From assembly GCA_964625865.1 (NCBI GenBank), contig CAZVEV010000286.1, positions 1 to 8,126 on the forward strand: a stretch of DNA of 8,126 nt, written 5' to 3'. Source of the DNA: CAZVEV01 sp964625865. Lineage in GTDB: Bacteria; Planctomycetota; Phycisphaerae; SM23-33. A program made the position numbers and the translations under genes. The notes under the pieces are model-generated. The model made no database searches. It was not told the DNA's origin and saw only the letters and a program-made list of their open reading frames with translations. This document shows positions 5,288-8,126 of this stretch, piece after piece (the stretch's first letter is position 1; each line of letters opens with the position of its first letter).

Positions 5288-7462
5288 TCAATCACGGGGC
5301 TTGACGATGCGCCAGCAGCGGTGGATCCGCTTGTTGCGGAAGTCCTCGGGGACGGTCTGTTTGCTGATCTCCCGTACCTCGCCCCAGGCGATGGACGCCT
5401 CGTCGAGTTTGAACCGGCGGAAGTTCGTCGAGAAAAACACCACCCCGCCCGGCGCCATCAGCCTGCCCAGGCGCCCCAGCAGGGCCCCGTGGTCGCGCTG
5501 GACGTCCCAGACGCCGTCAGCCATCTTGCTGTTCGAAAACGTCGGCGGGTCCACGACCGCCAGGTCGAAAATCTCCACGTCCGGGTGATCGGCCAGGTAC
5601 GCCACCGCATCGGCCCGGACGAACCGGTGGGCCGCACTGGCAAAGCCGTTGGCGGCCATGTTGCGGCGCGCCCACTCCAGGTACGTGTTCGACAGGTCGA
5701 CGGTCGTCGTCGCCGCCCCGCCGGCGGCAGCGTATACGCTGAACGCCCCGGTATACGCGAACAGATTGAGCATCCGCTTGCCCCCCGCCGCCTCGCGAAC
5801 CATCCGGCGCGTGATGCGATGGTCCAGGAACAGGCCCGTGTCCAGGTAGTCCGACAGGTTCACGCTGAATGTCAGGCCGCCCTCGACAACGTCGATCACG
5901 CGCGACTCGTCGCTGACGCGCTCGTACTGCGCGGCGCCCCGCTGGCGCTGACGGCGCTTGAGGAACACGTCGGCCTCGGGCACGTCGAGTGCGTCGGCCG
6001 CCGTGCGGACCATCAGGTCAAGCCAGTCCGCATGCTGGGCCCCCGTCCGGTCGTGCGGGCGGTCGTACTCGGCCATGTGAACGCACGGACCGTAGCGGTC
6101 GACCACCAGCGGGACCTCGGGGATGTCGCGGTCATAGAGGCGGTAGCACGTGATGCCTCGCTTGGGCCACTTCCGCAGGTGCCTGGCCCGCTTGACCAGG
6201 CGATTGGCAAACGCCTCGGCCTGCTCGCGTCCGTGAGCCGTCACCCCGCCGAACACCGCGGCGGGCGGCTCGACGCGCGCGGACTCGGCCTGCTCGAGCG
6301 CCGCGGTTCGCGGCGGGGCCTTGACTCCGCCCTTGGGCGGTCTGGGCCCGTGGAACTGGTAGTACGTCACCTCCACGCCCCCGCTGAAGAGCTTGCGGCG
6401 GCGGTCAGCTTTCTGGCCGATCAGGTCCTCGAAGTCCGGGTAGGCCGTCAGGATGAAGTGGGACCACGTCTCCAGCCTCCGGAGCACGTCGGGCATGCGG
6501 CGGTGGATGGCCTCGGCCTCCGCGTCGTCGCCCAGGCGCTTGCCGTACGGCGGGTTGCAGATCATGCAGCCGTAGTCCTGGCTGCTCTGGAGGTCGGCGA
6601 ACGCGCGCTGCTGGAAGTGGATATCGTCTGCCACGCCCGCGCGCTTCGCGTGATATCGGGCCAGCGAGAGCACCTCGTCATCGATGTCCGTACCGATGAT
6701 CCGCACGGGCAGCGCGGGTCTGGCCGCCTCGCGGGCGTCTTCGCGCGCCGCCAGCCACAACGGCTCCGCCACGCCGGGCCAGCGCTCGGCGGCGAACTCG
6801 CGACCAAGCCCCGGAGCGATGTTCCGCCCGATCATGGCGGCCTCTATGGGAATCGTCCCACTGCCGCAGAACGGGTCGAGCATCGGCCTGTCCGGGCGCC
6901 AGAAGCTCAACTGGACCATCGCCGCCGCCAGCGTCTCCCGCAGCGGCGCCTTACCCACCAGCGGACGATACCCCCGCTTTCCGAGCCCCGCCCCGCTGGT
7001 GTCGATCGTCAGCGTGGCGGTGTCATTCAGCAAGGCGACCTCGACGGCGTACACGGGCCCGGTCTCGTCCAGCACGGTCGTGTGATGGGCCGACATCAGT
7101 CGCTCGACGATCGCCTTTTTGACGCAGCGCTGGCAGGCGGGGACGGAGGACAGTTGGCTCTTGACCGACCGCCCTGTGACCGGGAACGACGCGTCGGCGC
7201 CGAGCCATCGCTCCCAGGGCAGTTCGCGCGTGCGCTCGAACAGCGCCTCGAAGTCCGGCGCCTCGAACGACGCGACGCGCAGCAGGACGCGCTCGGCCGA
7301 TCGCAGCCACAGGTTGGACCGGCAGATCGCCGATTCGTCGCCGCGGAACATGATCCGCCCGGCCTGACCGATCCGGGCGTCATAGCCCAGGTCGCCCAGT
7401 TCCCGCGCGACGACGGCCTCCAGGCCGAACGTCGACGTCGCCATGAGATCTAACTGCTCCAT
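5288..7462 (-). CDS. rlmL: bifunctional 23S rRNA methyltransferase RlmK/RlmL
   Basis: This 724-residue protein has the full two-enzyme layout of E. coli RlmKL (702 residues). RlmL makes m2G2445 and RlmK makes m7G2069 in 23S rRNA. The THUMP RNA-binding region occupies about 45-160. The RlmL methyltransferase follows, with SAM motif MLDPFCGSGT (194-203) and catalytic NPPYGKR (303-309). A proline/alanine-rich linker (about 371-412) leads to the RlmK half: RLYDRDIPEV (441-450), DTGLFLDHR (541-549), the SAM motif LNLFAYTGAFSVYAA (565-579) and VDPPTFSNSK (637-646). Both catalytic halves look intact. The ATG at 7462 has AGGA 7 nt upstream; ATG 7444 (MATSTFGLE) is a credible alternative, with GGAG 12 nt upstream. 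The gene is divergent from the PPC-domain gene. Confidence 0.95.
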   Translation of the reverse strand: MEQLDLMATSTFGLEAVVARELGDLGYDARIGQAGRIMFRGDESAICRSNLWLRSAERVLLRVASFEAPDFEALFERTRELPWERWLGADASFPVTGRSVKSQLSSVPACQRCVKKAIVERLMSAHHTTVLDETGPVYAVEVALLNDTATLTIDTSGAGLGKRGYRPLVGKAPLRETLAAAMVQLSFWRPDRPMLDPFCGSGTIPIEAAMIGRNIAPGLGREFAAERWPGVAEPLWLAAREDAREAARPALPVRIIGTDIDDEVLSLARYHAKRAGVADDIHFQQRAFADLQSSQDYGCMICNPPYGKRLGDDAEAEAIHRRMPDVLRRLETWSHFILTAYPDFEDLIGQKADRRRKLFSGGVEVTYYQFHGPRPPKGGVKAPPRTAALEQAESARVEPPAAVFGGVTAHGREQAEAFANRLVKRARHLRKWPKRGITCYRLYDRDIPEVPLVVDRYGPCVHMAEYDRPHDRTGAQHADWLDLMVRTAADALDVPEADVFLKRRQRQRGAAQYERVSDESRVIDVVEGGLTFSVNLSDYLDTGLFLDHRITRRMVREAAGGKRMLNLFAYTGAFSVYAAAGGAATTTVDLSNTYLEWARRNMAANGFASAAHRFVRADAVAYLADHPDVEIFDLAVVDPPTFSNSKMADGVWDVQRDHGALLGRLGRLMAPGGVVFFSTNFRRFKLDEASIAWGEVREISKQTVPEDFRNKRIHRCWRIVKPRD

Positions 7463-7480
7463 GGCACGATCCTAGTCCAA

Positions 7481-7493
7481 TGTCCGCCGGACA
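7481..7493. promoter_or_regulatory. 13-bp perfect palindrome, candidate operator
   Basis: TGTCCG and CGGACA flank a single central C in the 105-nt gap between the divergent rlmKL and PPC-domain genes. It lies about 19 nt upstream of the rlmKL ATG and just before the PPC-gene -35 hexamer. A regulator bound here could affect both genes. No cognate regulator is identifiable, and a palindrome this short in GC-rich DNA may be chance. Confidence 0.3.
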
Positions 7494-7498
7494 ACAAC

Positions 7499-7528
7499 TC
7501 GACAATAGCGCCCGCCGGGGCGTACAGT
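7499..7528 (+). promoter_or_regulatory. candidate promoter for the PPC-domain gene
   Basis: TCGACA (7499-7504, 5 of 6 matches to the -35 consensus) is followed after 18 nt by TACAGT (7523-7528, 4 of 6 matches to the -10). The predicted start near 7535 leaves a leader of about 33 nt. The spacer itself contains a small dyad, CGCCC (7509-7513) with GGGCG (7518-7522). Confidence 0.45.
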
Positions 7529-7567
7529 ATCGAGGCTGACGAGACCACTGAAGCGAAGGAGCACGGC

Positions 7568-8005
7568 ATGGCTGTGTGGAGAAGCGTTCAGACGGACCGG
7601 ATGGTGATGGGCAAGGGCGGGTTCGGACAGGACCTGCTCGACGAGATTACCAGCGTCTGTCGGGCCGCCGGGATCACCCTGGGACGCGTCGAGGCCCTGG
7701 GGGCCGTCCAGAGGGCTCGCCTGGGCTACTACAACCAGACCAGCCGCGAATACGAGGTCCTCGAACTGGACCGCCACCTCGAGATCGCGAACCTCGTGGG
7801 CAACGTCTCTCTGGCCGGCGGCGAGGCGATGGTCCACGCCCACGTGACGCTCAGCGACGATGAGGGCAAGGCCTACGGGGGCCATCTCGTAGCCGGCACG
7901 GTGATCTTCGCCTGCGAGTTCATCATCCAGGAGTTCGACGGCGAGGCCCTGCAGCGCGGTTTCGATGACGAAACCGGCCTGCCCCTCTGGACGCTCAGCG
8001 AGTAG
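7568..8005 (+). CDS. PPC/DUF296 domain-containing protein
   Basis: This 145-residue protein consists almost entirely of one PPC (plants and prokaryotes conserved, DUF296) domain. Visible family features are FGQDLLDEITSVCRAAGITLGRVEALGAVQRARLGYY in the first half (written here only as the family-typical segment 19-55), GNVSLAGGEAMVHAHVTLSD (78-97) and GGHLVAGTVIFACEFII (104-120). His90, His92 and His106 (HAH and GGHL) are the residues expected to hold a metal in bacterial members. Bacterial PPC proteins are usually trimeric. Despite the plant AT-hook relatives they carry no AT-hook, and none is seen here. The start has GAAGGAG 6 nt upstream. The true role is unknown, and DNA binding should not be assumed. 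It is a single-gene unit, divergent from rlmKL. Confidence 0.85.
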   Translation: MAVWRSVQTDRMVMGKGGFGQDLLDEITSVCRAAGITLGRVEALGAVQRARLGYYNQTSREYEVLELDRHLEIANLVGNVSLAGGEAMVHAHVTLSDDEGKAYGGHLVAGTVIFACEFIIQEFDGEALQRGFDDETGLPLWTLSE

Positions 8006-8007
8006 AG

Positions 8008-8083
8008 GCCGGGTGCCGTGGGCTGCGAAGCGAAGCGGAGCAACCACGTGTCAACACTAACGTGGTTGCTCCGCCGGGTGCCG
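8008..8083. repeat. inverted repeat flanked by 11-bp direct repeats
   Basis: A perfect 15-bp inverted repeat (8035-8049 with 8060-8074; arms begin GCGGAGCAACC and end GGTTGCTCCGC) surrounds a 10-nt loop (8050-8059). An exact 11-bp direct repeat, GCCGGGTGCCG, lies at 8008-8018 and 8073-8083. Upstream of the stem there is a short tandem GAAGC GAAGC (8027-8036), and GGCTGC (8021-8026) can pair with GCAACC (8040-8045) except for one mismatch. It follows the PPC gene stop by about 30 nt. No T-tract follows, so it is not a standard intrinsic terminator, but it could protect the mRNA 3' end or be an intergenic mobile repeat. Confidence 0.6.
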
Positions 8084-8126
8084 CCTATGAAGAGCGAGAG
8101 ATCAAGATAAATCTCCCATGGCTCTT

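Noticed and set aside
4310..7453. Very long plus-strand open frame of over 1000 codons opposite kdsB, efp and rlmKL
   Set aside because: It is antisense to three well-recognised genes, is rich in Arg/Asp/Gly/Val repeats typical of GC-rich shadow frames, and shows no domain.
8090..8126. Nested inverted repeat AAGAGC/GCTCTT with GAGAT/ATCTC at the window end
   Set aside because: The arms are short with unequal internal gaps and the window stops at the arm, so I cannot tell whether it is part of a larger element.
1..8126. CRISPR arrays, tRNA or rRNA genes, riboswitches, insertion-sequence transposases
   Set aside because: I found no regularly spaced repeats, cloverleaf-like segments, rRNA motifs or transposase/integrase motifs. 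The only mobile-type signals are the short hairpin repeats and the toxin-antitoxin pair.

Overview
The window is GC-rich and gene-dense. It reads as chromosomal DNA from a Gram-negative bacterium, most likely of the PVC superphylum (Planctomycetota, possibly Phycisphaerae-like). This placement is an inference. It rests on a KDO pathway gene, a DUF1844 protein, a divergent CTP synthase, and kdsB lying next to pyrG as it does in Chlamydia.

Layout, left to right. Positions 1-278 hold no convincing gene but contain two inverted copies of a REP-like hairpin. Positions 279-3099 are a minus-strand cluster transcribed right to left: pyrG (CTP synthase), a DUF1844 protein 13 nt downstream, then a small four-helix membrane protein. 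Positions 3203-3836 are a plus-strand vapBC toxin-antitoxin module with its own extended -10 promoter. Positions 3814-7462 are a second minus-strand block: rlmKL (bifunctional 23S rRNA methyltransferase), efp (elongation factor P) and kdsB (CMP-KDO synthetase). Positions 7568-8005 are a plus-strand gene for a PPC/DUF296 domain protein, divergent from rlmKL. Positions 8006-8126 hold a strong inverted repeat flanked by an 11-bp direct repeat.

How the genes work together. PyrG makes CTP, and KdsB spends CTP to activate KDO for lipid A/LPS core assembly. Their proximity is therefore metabolically sensible. EF-P and RlmKL both serve the ribosome: EF-P rescues stalled peptidyl transfer and RlmKL methylates 23S rRNA. 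The vapBC module looks like an accessory insertion between kdsB and pyrG. Its toxin gene runs convergently into kdsB, and the two reading frames overlap by 23 nt.

Most of the window is housekeeping. I do not see a clearly undescribed multi-gene system. The points most worth a second look are the inverted REP-like pair with compensatory stem changes, the vapBC insertion, the unusual active-site motifs of the CTP synthase, the non-standard tip of the EF-P loop, and the repeat element at the right end.
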